Positions 32,031-42,626 of a stretch of DNA of 64,000 nucleotides are shown here, one piece after another (the stretch's first letter is position 1; each line of letters begins with the position of its first letter). The stretch spans positions 149,674,945-149,738,944 of the forward strand of contig CM043950.1 in assembly GCA_014529385.2 (NCBI GenBank). Reading direction: 5' to 3'. The translations under genes and the position numbers were made by a program. This DNA is from Adiantum capillus-veneris. Taxonomy: Eukaryota > Streptophyta > Polypodiopsida > Polypodiales > Pteridaceae. The notes below the pieces were generated by a model that did no database searches, had not been told where the DNA came from, and worked only from the letters and a program-made list of their open reading frames with translations.

Positions 32031-33121
32031 GCATCATGTACAGCAGGATTGTAAGTGCACTCTGCGCTAAACGCCCATTTTGCATCAACATCAGCAACAC
32101 AGTCTCCTTTCACAGAAGACTCAACAATGGCTGCATTTGTAGTGGAACCAGTATTTGCAGTGGAACCACCCTCTTTCTTCTTAGCCTCTTTGGCCTTTAA
32201 CTTAGGACACGACTTGATCAAGTGATCATTGGCTTTACAATAATGGCAACGCATCTTCTTTTTGCCCTTATCACCAGAATTGCCAGACGAAGTGCTGCCA
32301 GCAGAAGCATTAGGAACAAAACTTTTGCCACTCGCAGCAGAACCATAAGAAGTGGCTGCATTACTGTTACCACCCTTTCTTTGAGAAGCAATAAAAGCCT
32401 GTTCAACTGCACGCTGCCTAGTCCTGTTTTTTCTGGAAAGTGACTCTTGCAACAGCAATGTGCATAATGCATCAAACTTGACAACTTCAGGATTTCCTTG
32501 GGTCATAAGTCTCCAAGTACTAGCAAAAGTCTGGTAGGAATCTGGTAAGGCATCAAGAACAGTCTGCACAAGGGAACTATCTGAAATGACTTCACCTGCA
32601 GAAATAAGCTGCTCATTGATATCCTTGACACTAGCAAGGAAAGTGTCCATATCATCTTCCTCATGCATAATCTTCGACTCCAGCTCTTTACGCAGCAAAG
32701 CAATTTTAGCCTCATTGCGGCTTGCATAAAGACCTGCTAGAATATCCCAAGCCTGTTTTGCAATTTTGTTGAACGGATGTGAGGAACAACGGTGCGCTTC
32801 ACAGACAACGCAATCAATGCATGAGCCTACGCATCCTTAACATCCCAACGAGCTTGTTATGCCGTAGGAAAAACAACTCTAACAGCTGCAATCCTTGCAG
32901 CAAGACCTGCAACCCTTGCAGCAAGACCTGCAACATCCTCAACATCGCCTACATCCTCAGAACCAGGACATACATCAATGCCTTGCAGCACAATGTTCCA
33001 AGACAACCCTTTGACACAAGAACATGTTCATCATATAAGCCCACATAGGGTAGTTGTCCCCATCCAACCTGTCCTCAGCAGCAAACATCTTGAACACATC
33101 TGTGTTGTTGTTGTCAGCCAT
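31952..33121 (-). pseudogene. Element E gag
   Basis: ATG at 33121 (MADNNNTDVFKMFAAEDRL, DGDNYPMWAYMM). The frame breaks within about 50 codons and is restored by 32698, where it reads LESKIMHEEDDMDTFLASVK, QTVLDALPDSYQTFASTW and the knuckle CHYCKANDHLIKSC near 32240. A frame change separates it from pol. Close to G throughout, including Ser/Gly/Asn-rich linker text. Confidence 0.85.
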
Positions 33122-33396
33122 GGTAAATGTTGCACCTCATGTGAAAACTGCCCGATAATAGGAGAAACGGATCGGGAACAACCTGTGCTATATAGCACAA
33201 ATCGTAGAAGACTATAAGGCACCTGCTATGCAGAAAATGGCACCGATAGAAATTTTGCACAAAATGACAGAAATTTTGACCGAAATGAGCCAAAAAATTT
33301 TGTCGACCTACGAACGCTCGCCAAAGCTCACTAAAATCGGAGAAAGTGAGCAGGCGTGTGCTGGAGCAGCTGGCGACTAAGCCCGGGAAGACGTGA

Positions 33397-33411
33397 CCTG
33401 CTCTGATACCA
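33397..33411 (-). promoter_or_regulatory. Primer-binding site of element E (initiator tRNA-Met)
   Basis: The minus strand reads TGGTATCAGAGCAGG, two bases inside the 5' LTR. TGGTATCAGAGC is complementary to the 3' end of plant initiator tRNA-Met, the usual primer of copia elements. Confidence 0.9.
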
Positions 33412-33413
33412 AT

Positions 33414-33640
33414 TGTTGGAATTAGGGTTGCAAAGAAACACACACAGCTTGGAGAAGACGAAGGAAGCTCAAGGCACACAATAGAGAGTGTGTTACTTAG
33501 TGTGCAATGGAAAGATAGATAGCCCTAGAGTGATGGGCGTATATACAATGGACGGGGGAAAAAACCTCCTAAAGAGGGAAAAAATGCCCCAGCGGTCCTA
33601 GTGTGTTCACACACATCACTACCACATGTATATGGTAACA
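33414..33640 (-). repeat. 5' LTR of element E
   Basis: TGTTGGAATTAGGG to ATGGTAACA on the plus strand, with a TGTATATAC TATA-like box on the minus strand (plus 33540-33547). Same length as the 3' LTR. Confidence 0.9.
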
Positions 33641-33645
33641 AGGTT

Positions 33646-34333
33646 TGGCACATTCATAACACTTCTTGTTATTTAATCTAGGTGATGATGATGACGCCCT
33701 AGATGATGATGATGATGATGATGTGAAATAAGCTCCTCCCACTGATTCATATTTCTTCTTATTTTTCTTTTCTTCTTCATGGATTGCCCCTGTAACATAT
33801 TGCAGAGAAGGAATGGGTTCCTTTTTCTCTAAGACTGTTACTATGTTGTCAAAACTTTCAGGTAGAGCACTTAGCAGCACAATGACTTGATCTTCTTCTG
33901 GGACTTGGCACTGAGTGTAAGTGAGCTGTGTGATTATGCTCATTAGTCTATTAACGAGGCTTGAAACATCCTCCTCCTGAAGCATAGTAAGTGTGTAAAG
34001 ATTTTTCTTTAAGCTAATCTTACTTTGCTTTTGTTTAGCACCGAAGTTATGTTCCAAAATATCCCATGCTTGGATTGCAGTGGTACAGCTATCTGTAAAA
34101 TGCACATAATTATCATGCAGTGATGTGATAATTATGTTGAGTGCCTGTTCATCTTTAGCTTGTGCCTGTGCGATTTGGGCTTTAGTGAGAGTGCCTTCAG
34201 CCGAAGTGGATGGTTCCCTTATTCTCGGTTTTACAACAGACCATAGTTGCTTTTTCATAAGATATCCTCACAGCTTGGTCTGCCAAGTGTGGAAACTGTC
34301 TCCATTGAATTTTTCAATCCTTTTCTCTCCCAT
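33646..34333 (-). pseudogene. Element F gag, N-terminal part (UBN2-type)
   Basis: Minus-strand ATG at 34333 (MGEKRIEKFNGDSFHTWQTKL), one TGA stop, then MKKQLWSVVKPRIREPSTSA from 34258. Capsid-like motifs follow: SCTTAIQAWDILEHNFGAK, LMSIITQLTYTQ and VIVLLSALPESFDNIVTVLE. A Ser-rich linker leads to KKCYECAKP, where E interrupts. Apart from the one stop the frame is open, so this gag was probably functional until recently. Confidence 0.85.
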
Positions 34334-35425
34334 GATGCAAAGTGGTTCCAAACGCAGAGGGTCTCGGTCTTACCAATAGAGATACTATCTCTATGGCAGT
34401 GTCTTGCCCTTTACAGGAGATAACATGAATGCCAGATTATGCTTAACTTGCGAAGTCACTCTTTGCAAGTAGGATTTGCAAAGTTCCTCTTCACAAAAAA
34501 AGAAGGTTTAGCCTTGAAGTTGAGGGAGAGCTTTGATTATCTGCTTTGCACTAGCTGCTTGTAGGGAATTTACAAAAGCTTAAAAAAAAAAAATTTGTAC
34601 AAAAAAAAGCTTGTTGTTTGTTGCTATGTTGTGGAGTTTGTCGAGCTGCCACGAGATGAGGATTTTCTTTGCAAAGGACTTTGTAATGCACAATGCATGC
34701 GGGACACGCTGCTTAAGAGGATTTAAGGGGACCAAGGGAAGGCGGTAGTATGAAAACAAAAAGATTTTTAAAGCTTTATAAGAGGAAAACGATTTTGATA
34801 AATTCAAAAGATAGAACTGTCGAAAGCAAAGCAAGCAGATACCGTCGATAGAGGGGGTGATGGAATTTTCCAGCTTTTGAATGATTTGAAGCTCCAGCTA
34901 AGGTCGCCTTGCTCCCATACTTACATCCATGAGGTTCGATTTGGATAGGGGCTGCCAAAGGAGAGCCTTGAGCGGCCGCAAGTGTGTGTGTGTGAAGCAA
35001 TCAAGCTCACAAGATCAGTAATTTCCTCCTGTAGCGCTGTCAAGTTCCCTCATGCAGCACAATTTCTATTGAATACACCTTATAGCGCTTTACTCGCTAC
35101 CTGATTTCAGTGGTGCCCGCTTCAGACTGACTTGATGCATGCGTGAAGAGTGTCGGGCTCTAATTTGCTCAGTCTCGTCTCCTTGCCTTGGCTTAGATTG
35201 CTCCTTTTCTTGATCGGAAGTTGCAAGACAAAATGCCACTCTCCGATATTCACATCCGTGGATTCCGATCGGCGTAATTCCAAGTGAATAGGCTAATTTT
35301 TCACAATTTAGGAGGGTGATTAAGGATGTTAATTGGATTCTAATTGACTGTGTGATTAGTAGAAAGTGAGCAAGTGGGGTGTCTATGCAATGAGGAAAAG
35401 ATTGCTAAGCTAATTATGGTGCTCA
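34334..35425 (-). other. Element F leader, non-coding
   Basis: 1.1 kb between PBS and gag without a meaningful frame on either strand. It contains short GTGTGTGTG (34982) and A-rich runs (34579-34590, 34602-34608). Typical of an untranslated leader with packaging function, though no specific signal can be named. Confidence 0.5.
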
Positions 35426-35440
35426 CTGGCTCTGATACCA
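35426..35440 (-). promoter_or_regulatory. Primer-binding site of element F (initiator tRNA-Met)
   Basis: The minus strand reads TGGTATCAGAGCCAG, two bases inside the LTR at 35443. Confidence 0.9.
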
Positions 35441-35442
35441 GT

Positions 35443-35758
35443 TGTTGGGATGCGGAAAGGGAGATGAGCTCAAGGAGGCTTGAAAGTAAATGGTTCCATT
35501 GCTACACAGTGAACTTTACACACACAATAAAGTGTATTCGACCACTTAAGTGAAAAGTAGAGATACACACAATATTAAAGCGTCATATTGCATAGCATAT
35601 ACTATATGTACAACACAAGGCTTTATATAGGGCCTTGATATTACACGGCTGTCACAAATGCCTATACATGGCTTATTCCTCTGTTTATAGCAAATATGCT
35701 AAGGTGTCAACATCAACTCAAATGAGGTGTAGAGGGATGTCCCATGCCTATCTCAACA
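35443..35758 (-). repeat. 5' LTR of element F
   Basis: TGTTGGGATGCGGAAAGGGA to TATCTCAACA. The minus-strand TATATAAA lies at plus 35622-35629. Five visible differences from the 3' LTR. Confidence 0.9.
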
Positions 35759-35763
35759 AGAAG

Positions 35764-37576
35764 ATGCATTCCCATTATTGTAAAGCTAATGGTCACTTGA
35801 TCAAGTCGTGTCCTAAGCTGAAGGCCAAAGAGGCTAAGAAGAAAGAGGGTGGTTCTACTGCAAATGCTAGTTCCACTACAAATGAAACCATTGTTGAGTC
35901 TTCTATGAAAGGAGATGTGTTGCTGATGTTGATGCAGAATGGGCTTTTAGCGCAAACTACACTTACAATCCTGCTGTCCATGATGCATTCTTATTAGTTG
36001 TTGTAGATTCACATGTGTGGTATTTTGACTGTGGTGCTACAAAGCACATCACCTCACATCGTGAATTGTTTACCTCTCTCAAGTTTGTCCCTCATGGGAA
36101 TTCAGTCACTTGTGCCAACAATGCCTCTTATCAAGTTTAGGGAGTTGGAAAGATTGTGCTTATTGCTGCAAATGGCAATTCCTTCACACTTGTTGATGCA
36201 CTTTGTGTACCTGGGATCAAGAAGAATCTCTTGTCTGTATCCGCACTTGCTAGACTTGGACTTGTAGTCAAATTTGTGGATGACAGATGTACAATTCATG
36301 ATCTCAGTTTTGGTGATGAAATTGTTGCATTTGGCCTTTTGTGCCGTGGGTTGTATAAGCTCACTTTGTATGACAAGTGTGGACAAAAATTTGCAAATGT
36401 TGTTGCAGATTCAAGGGCTATTTTAGATGCAAAACTTTGGCATGCACGTTTTGATCATCTGAATTTTGCCAGTTTGCTGCGTTTGCAGAAATCTGATATG
36501 GTTGCTTCTTTGCCACCTCTTGAAGCACCTGTCAAACATGTTTGTGAAGTCTGTATTTTGGGTAAGATGTAGTGTAGTTAGTTTCCAAAGGATGGTTCAG
36601 TTCAGGCCACATGCAGGTTGCAACTTGTGCATAGTGATGTTTGTGGACCCATGCAAAATCCGTCCTTGGGCAATTACCTTTACTTCATGACTTTTATTGA
36701 TGATTACTCCAGGCATGCATGGGTATTTCCACTTAAAGCGAAGTCCGAAGTTTTTATGTGCTTCAAACAATTTCTGGCGATGGCTGAAAATGTCTTGAAA
36801 TGTACTATGGACACCCTTCGTTCCGATTGAGGGGGGAGTATATGTCTCATGAATTTAATGCATTTCGGGCTAGTCGTGGATAAAACACCAATGTACAGTG
36901 CCTTATACACCTCAGTAAAGTGGTGTTGCTGAGAGGAAAAACATGTCACTTATGGAAATGGCACGATGTATGGTCAAAAGTCAAGCTTTGCCACATTCTT
37001 TTTGGCTTGAGGCCATCATGTGTGCCACTTATGTACTAAACAGGTGTCCTACAAAGCTTTGCAGTATATTACTCCATATGAAGCATGGCATGATAGAAAG
37101 ACTTCTATTGAGCACATGTGTGTTTTTGGTTGTTTGGTTGGCATATGCTTTGGTGCCACAAACACAGCGCAAAAAGTTGGATGATAAGGCTGTCAAATGT
37201 ATTTTTGTTGGTTATAGTGCTGAAAGCAAAGGTTACAGGTTGTATCATCTGCAAACAACGTATTCTAGTTTCACGGGATTTAGTGTTTGTGGAAGATTCT
37301 GTTCAGCCCTTGTTGTCATGTACTAGAGACAGTAATGTAAGCTCACATGACATTTATGACACTTTGTTGTCTCTTTTCAGTGGTGGAAATACGAATGTAA
37401 GTTCCAATGAGGCAAATGTACAGCCTATTACTGATGCAGATGTACATGATGTACTTGATGAGGAAAGGGCTAAAAATGAGCAAGCTAAGAGGTATGCCAA
37501 AAATGGCTGGTGCACACATTTGCGTGACAGTAAATTGGATACACCTTTGTCTAGTCATACTCGTTCAGGCTCTCGC
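35764..37576 (+). pseudogene. Element G (copia): gag end, protease, integrase
   Basis: Resumes after F with the knuckle text SHYCKANGHLIKSCPKLKAK (the first Cys of the motif is Ser here). Protease is altered: WYFDCGATKHITSHRELF has DCGA where E has DSGA. A TAG follows near 36138. Integrase: HARFDHLNF…CEVCILGKM then stop, LVHSDVCGPMQNPSLG, TLRSD then stop, and SLMEMARCMVKSQALPHSFW. Several stops and frameshifts. Cut at 37576 by element H (TSD TCGC) and resumes at 45542. Confidence 0.85.
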
Positions 37577-38717
37577 TGTAAGGGTTTTTTGGAGCAAGGG
37601 ATTGCGCATATGTACATATACATGCATGGTGCATCAAATAAAGAATTGCCCATTTTTCAGAGCCAGGTGGTTATGTGGGGCCCACATGTGTACAGGTAGG
37701 ACAGGGTGTACATAGTGCATCGATTTTCACTATTACCAGTACCACTGTGTTTTTTCTACAATAAGGAGGAGTTGGTAGCACGTAAAAATTATCGAGGAAG
37801 CTATCCGCGGGCCGATGACATGAGGTAAGCAGGTGCGTCAGATGGCATCGAGTGGCGTCAGGAGGCCGAACGGGGTCAATATTTGCACGTGGATGAATAC
37901 GGACACAAAGTGGTGTTTTCTTGTGAGAATTATGCAAAAAGGTCATCATTAGGACCACTTTTTGGGGCCACTTCATGTGGTTGCGAGACGCATTATTGAA
38001 AAGAAATGAGTGCCAGGTGTGTACATGGATGCAGCAGGGTGACAACTATGCACTACGAGGTCAGTTTTTGGCCTGTTCGGGGTCCATTTGAGGTCATCTA
38101 AAAGGCCAAGGGTGCCCAACTAAAAAATCTAAGTGTGGGAACTGAAAAATTTGAGAGAAGACCAGAGAAAACGTGGAGAAGAGAGGAGGAACAGCCGCAG
38201 TGTGGTTTTTTGGGGTTTTCGGAGCCTGTTTTTGGCCGTAAACTGCTCATCCGAGGTCAGATTTGAGTTCTTTGACATTGTAGACTTGGGTTTTGGGCCG
38301 TTTCGGACGCGATGGCGCTGTCCATTTTGCCAAAATACTCACTCTTTTTCTGCTGTTTGGCTGTGTAAGTTTCTCCTATGAGCGAAGCTTTTGCTCCAAT
38401 TTGTGATTGTATCTGGTATCTTTTACCCATTCTGTATGAGCTATTTGCCCCATTGGTGTTGGCCCAAGCTCAAATGTATGTAAACATCAGAAATTCTCCT
38501 TTTTTGAGCTGAGTTTTTTGGGTGTGTGTGTGTGTGTGTGTCTGTGTGGAGTGGGCAACTAGATAGTCTCTCTCCTCTCACTACAGAGGTGTGTTCCCTG
38601 TCTCGGCCAGGTGTGTTGTGTAAGCCGAGTGGTGCCCCATAGTGTGTGTCATTATCTTTTCAAGAGTGTGTGTCGGGTCTTTATAGAGGTGCTGTGTGTG
38701 TTTTCATCCCTCTCACA
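37577..38717 (+). repeat. 5' LTR of element H
   Basis: TGTAAGGGTTTTTTGGAGCA to CTCTCACA. It opens with a self-complementary stretch (GCATATGTACATATACATGC). Small indels separate it from the 3' copy throughout, so it is older than E or F by eye. Confidence 0.8.
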
Positions 38718-38723
38718 TTCTTT

Positions 38724-38741
38724 TGGCGCCCCCACGGAGGA
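38724..38741 (+). promoter_or_regulatory. Primer-binding site, element H
   Basis: TGGCGCCCCCACGGAGGA, six bases inside the LTR end. Same core as B, C and D; tRNA not assigned. Confidence 0.6.
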
Positions 38742-39760
38742 TCTTCTTCGAGTACCTTCTGCTTTGAGCTTCAAGCTTCGAGATTCGGGGCTACAGGTTA
38801 CAGGTTACAGGGACAGGTACAGGTACATGTGATTCACACAGGTACAGGTAGCTGGAGTACTGTGATATACTAGCAGTGATGTCACTTGCAGTTGTTGTGG
38901 GTATGCATCACTTGGTGCCTATTTGAGCGCATTTTCTGCTGGATTGTACGTTACTTGTGGAAACTGCCATTGTACGCATTTTGTGGAGCATACTTGTTGT
39001 ATTTGGCATCCCAATTATTTCTGAGACTTGGTCTGAAGATAGTCATTTTTGAGACTTGACTATACGCGATTTGATATTCCCTTCGGTGTGAGGGTTGATA
39101 CGTGGAGGTTTTTATTGAGCTGGGGGATTCTCCAAATGTGGATATCCTTTCGGTGATACAGGTAGCTGGAGCACCCTTTTCGTGACCTCGCCATAGGTCT
39201 ATGTACTAGTGATTCCTACTTGATGCTGGAGTTCTATTGTTGCAGTCTATGCTTACACATACAGTCTATATTTTGGGTTCTTACTGCTCTACTTCTGGGG
39301 AAACTCTGTCGAAATTTTCCCAAGTTATGATGGCTGGTTTTTTTGTCTTTTGAGCCATTTATGCTGCTATGCTGCTGCAATTTTGGCAAAATCAGAGGTT
39401 AAGTCAGGTGTGCCTTCTTGGGAGCTTCATGGTTGGCTTTATGGATGATCAAAATGGCCCTCAATTCACTCCATTTCATTAACTCATAGAATCCAGATAA
39501 ATGTTCATGTGTCCAGGAAGATTTTTTTCCAGCAGCGCATAGTCTTTATGTTCGGGCCAAGAACATTACGAGAGATCTTGGAATGTCCTTTGCCTGTTGT
39601 AATTCCGATGATCAACTATGAAAAACTCATTTGATGTGCATGTGTTTGTCCTTATTAAAGTTGAGCTCCATTGAAGTTTCTGGGGTTTGGGTAGTCAAAA
39701 GTTTTGGGTTCTCTTGCAAGTGTGTTCAAAGGGTTTCAAAGCATTGAAACTTGGGTAGCC
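38742..39760 (+). other. Element H leader, non-coding
   Basis: About 1 kb between PBS and gag with no coding signal. Near 38787-38850 there is a short array of ACAGGTTACAGG and ACAGGTACAGG units. Confidence 0.5.
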
Positions 39761-40320
39761 ATGGCTTTCTCTTATCCGGAGTTTCATGGAAGAAGTGATG
39801 AAGATGTGGAAGAATTTTTGGAAAAGATGGAGGTTGCCTACATTAGCAACCTGATTCATGACCCTGCGCAGATGTTACGCCTTCTCCAAATTTGTTTGAA
39901 GAGTGATGCACGAGTTTGGTCTAAAGCATTTGAAGAGGAGTTGCGTGTGGCTGATCCACCTGTAAGGTTGAGTTGGACAATCAACGACATGGGTTGGAAG
40001 TGGAGTTTGTGAAGATAGAAGATCCTGACAAAGTGTGGCAAGAAGTACAGGCTTTGGTGCAAAAGGAAGGTGAGCCAGTAGATGCGTACATACGTAAGTT
40101 TTCATTGGCATGGGAGCAATGTGCAAGGCCTTAGCACCACAGTACCCCCGCCTGACATGATGAAGAAGGACAGTTCTTAGCTGGTCTTTGGGAGAATATA
40201 CGTTGGAGAGTGGAGCTAAATAAGCCTAGGACATATGAAGATGCACTAGAGGTATCAAGGAACAAAGAGTGGAAGTTGAGGAAAATGAGCCAGTTAGGGG
40301 TGGAGACTTTGCCAGTGCTA
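39761..40320 (+). pseudogene. Element H gag
   Basis: ATG at 39761 (MAFSYPEFHGRSDEDVEEFL, then QMLRLLQICLKSDARVW). A frameshift occurs near 39990 and the capsid continues as KIEDPDKVWQEVQALVQKEG and AYIRKFSLAWEQCA to about 40310 with further breaks. Related to B's gag by its MA-hydrophobic start and the 'DAR(S/V)W' motif. No zinc knuckle found. Confidence 0.75.
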
Positions 40321-40405
40321 ACCTAGGTCAAATGATTATGGCATCGAAATTAAGGGAGACAAAGGAACCAGTGGACTGACCCAGGAGGAAAAAGGGAAAG
40401 ACGAA

Positions 40406-41184
40406 GTGCTAAGTGTAGTCACCTTGAGAAAGGCATCAAAGCCAGAGGATACATTAGTGATGCCTATTGGAAAGAGGACCACAGAGGATAAGAAGGAAAA
40501 GTGCCCCCAGGTCCTAGTAAGAAGAAAGGGAAAGAGCCATGAAGGCATGGATGTCAAGGCCAAGAGGAAAAGGAGAGCTCGTCGAAAGTTTCATGTTTCA
40601 GATTTTCCACTAGGGGATGGGCAATTAAGCTATGACTTGAAGAGGATTTGACGAGCAGAAGGCAGATGTTACTTTTGGGCAGCTTATAGAGATGGTGCCT
40701 AAGCTAAAGCGACAGTGGAAGAGGATGGTTAACCCAATCGAGAAAGAGCCAGAGAGAGGTTCAGTAAGGTTTTGGCAATGGATGAGCTACCAGACATTTG
40801 TCCAATAGTAGATGTGTGGCATAAAAGGAAAAATTTGGGACAAGGTTATGTGGATGGCGGAGCCCAAATATGCGTCATAACACACTCATGCGTTGAGAAG
40901 ATGGGTCTCACAGTGGTTGGGTTTAAGTTTCGGATCAGATTGGCAAACCATCAAAAGTAAAATGCTTGGGTGTTGTAAAGAGCTTAGTAGTGGAGGCATA
41001 TGATGCAAAGGCAGTGGTTGATTTCCATGTGATGCCAACAGGGTTGGGAGCATATCCTATTATACTGGCAGACCATGGTTACATGCAGTGGGAGCTGTTC
41101 AAGATTGGCGACATGGTACGATTAGCCTCTATGGAAAGACAGGTGCCAAGAAGCTATACAATATGGACACAAGGAAATGATTAG
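40406..41184 (+). pseudogene. Element H linker and retropepsin
   Basis: A basic linker (KAKRKRRARRKFHVSDFPLG) is followed by protease text VDVWHKRKNLGQGYVDGGAQ then ICVITHSCVEKMGL near 40860. It continues in another frame as KSLVVEAYDAKAVVDFHVMP and AYPIILADHGYMQWE. The active site is DGGA, as in element B. At least two frameshifts or stops. Confidence 0.75.
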
Positions 41185-41551
41185 AGGAGCTTATGAAGAT
41201 GAATGGGTCTAGTGATGAACTCTTCCACGGTGACTGATGAGGACAGTGATAGCACTACCAGCAGTGATGAGGATGCTGATGTTGCATTTCTTTTGATGGA
41301 TAAAGAATCCAGGAGTTGGTTTAGTTGCATTTGTGAATGAGGTTGAAGATGAAAGTGAAGGGCCTTATGAAGTGATTGAAGGGCTGATGCAAACCAAGGT
41401 TGAGTTGTCAAAGAAGCAGGAATTGATGACACAAATGATCAGTGGAGACCTCTCAGCTATGGAGAAGGATATATATTTGCACATGCTGGCTAGTTTTCCT
41501 GATTTGTTCATTACTTTCATATGAAGAGATCAGAGGGTTCAAGGCGAAGAG

Positions 41552-42571
41552 ATGCATATAGAGCTGAAAGAAGGTGCTAAGCCAGTGCGGCAAAGGCTAA
41601 GAAGGATGGGTCAAGAGCAAATGGAAGCCTTGCGAGAAGAGGTGGAAAAGTTGTTGAAGGCAGGGTTCATAGTCCCTGTGGAGACCACAGAATGGGTGAG
41701 TCCAGTTGTAGTCAGTCCAAAGAAGGATGGGAAGTGGAGAATTTGTGTAGATTTTAAACCCTTAAATCGCAGCCACTAAGAAGAACCCATATCCTCTCCA
41801 TTCATCGATCAGATCTTGGATTCAGTGGCAGGTTATGAGAGGTACAGTGTGTGTGATGGTTTTTCAGGCTATTTTCAATTGAAGATTGCTCTTAAAGACC
41901 GCACAAAGACAACTTTTATTACGCCATGGGGCTGCTATTGCTACACAGTATTGCCATTTGGGTTGTCAAATGGACCTTCCTTCTATCAAGAGAGAGCAAA
42001 TTGGGTGTTGGAACCATTCATTGTAGTTGTGTTAAAGCTTTTATGGATGACTTCTGTGTTTATAGCAGTAGGGCTGAACACCATGAGAAGCTGCAGATGG
42101 TATTGGCTCGATATGATGAATGTGGAGGACAACTAAATCCAAAGAAATGTCATCTAGCACAGCCAAGGGTGAAGTTATTGGGCCACATGGTGTCAGAAAA
42201 TGGCATTGAGGCTGATCCAGACAAGGTTAAGTCTATTATTCTTCTTCCATCACTACTACGAGTACAAAGCAATTGGCAACCTTTATACACAAAGTGAAGT
42301 ACATGAAAGGTTTATTCCATTGTCTTCTCAGATTCTTTATCCATTACAACAAGTGGCAAAGCATGATCCATTGCAATGGGATGACAAGTGTGAAGAAGTG
42401 TTTCAAGAGGTGAAAGAGGTGTTAGGGGGGTTGTCAGCCATGCAGGCTCCTGATTGGGAGAAAGTTTTTCATGTAAATCCATTAGTAGGGGATGATGCCA
42501 TTGGAGCCATGCTATTGCAAAAGGGGAAGGGCAGCCATTATATGAGGCCAGTGTATTGTGCAAGCGAGTGA
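41552..42571 (+). pseudogene. Element H reverse transcriptase and first RNase H
   Basis: RT motifs in successive frames: KLLKAGFIVPVETTEWVSPV, GKWRICVDFKPLN, SVCDGFSGYFQLKIALKD, LPFGLSNGPSFYQ, FMDDFCVYSSR, and NPKKCHLAQPRVKLLGHMVS. RNase H connection: LSSQILYPLQQVAKHDPLQW and APDWEKVFHVNPLVGDDAIG. Frameshifts lie near 41780, 42040 and 42290. Confidence 0.85.
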
Positions 42572-42626
42572 AGTTGGTAGCGGAGAGAAAGTTATCGGAA
42601 GAAGCTAGTGATGGCCAGTGTAATAT

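Larger units (their letters stand above)
28508..33640 (-). mobile_element. Element E: full-length Ty1/copia, minus strand
   Basis: Two 227-base LTRs (28508-28734 and 33414-33640) are flanked by AGGTT (28503-28507 and 33641-33645). PBS TGGTATCAGAGCAGG (33397-33411, minus), gag, protease, integrase, RT, RNase H and the PPT CCAGGGGGGATT (28735-28746) are all in order. The LTRs differ at 5 visible positions, about 2 percent, so it is fairly recent. Gag has frameshifts and pol has four in-frame stops, so this copy is not autonomous. It lies inside the zinc knuckle of F. Confidence 0.9.
27791..35758 (-). mobile_element. Element F: copia, gag-only deletion derivative
   Basis: Two 316-base LTRs (27791-28106 and 35443-35758) have TG/CA ends and a 5 bp duplication AGAAG (27786-27790 and 35759-35763). 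On the minus strand: PBS TGGTATCAGAGCCAGTG (tRNA-iMet type) next to the right LTR, a 1.1 kb leader, gag with two zinc knuckles, then only about 190 bases before the PPT AAGGGGAGGA and the left LTR. Protease, integrase, RT and RNase H are absent. Counting E out, F is about 2.8 kb. The LTRs differ at 5 visible sites. Confidence 0.85.

Noticed and set aside
33397-33411. A tRNA-Met gene fragment at TGGTATCAGAGC
   Set aside because: The motif is the complement of the tRNA 3' end placed next to an LTR, i.e. a primer-binding site; no cloverleaf surrounds it. The same applies at 35426.
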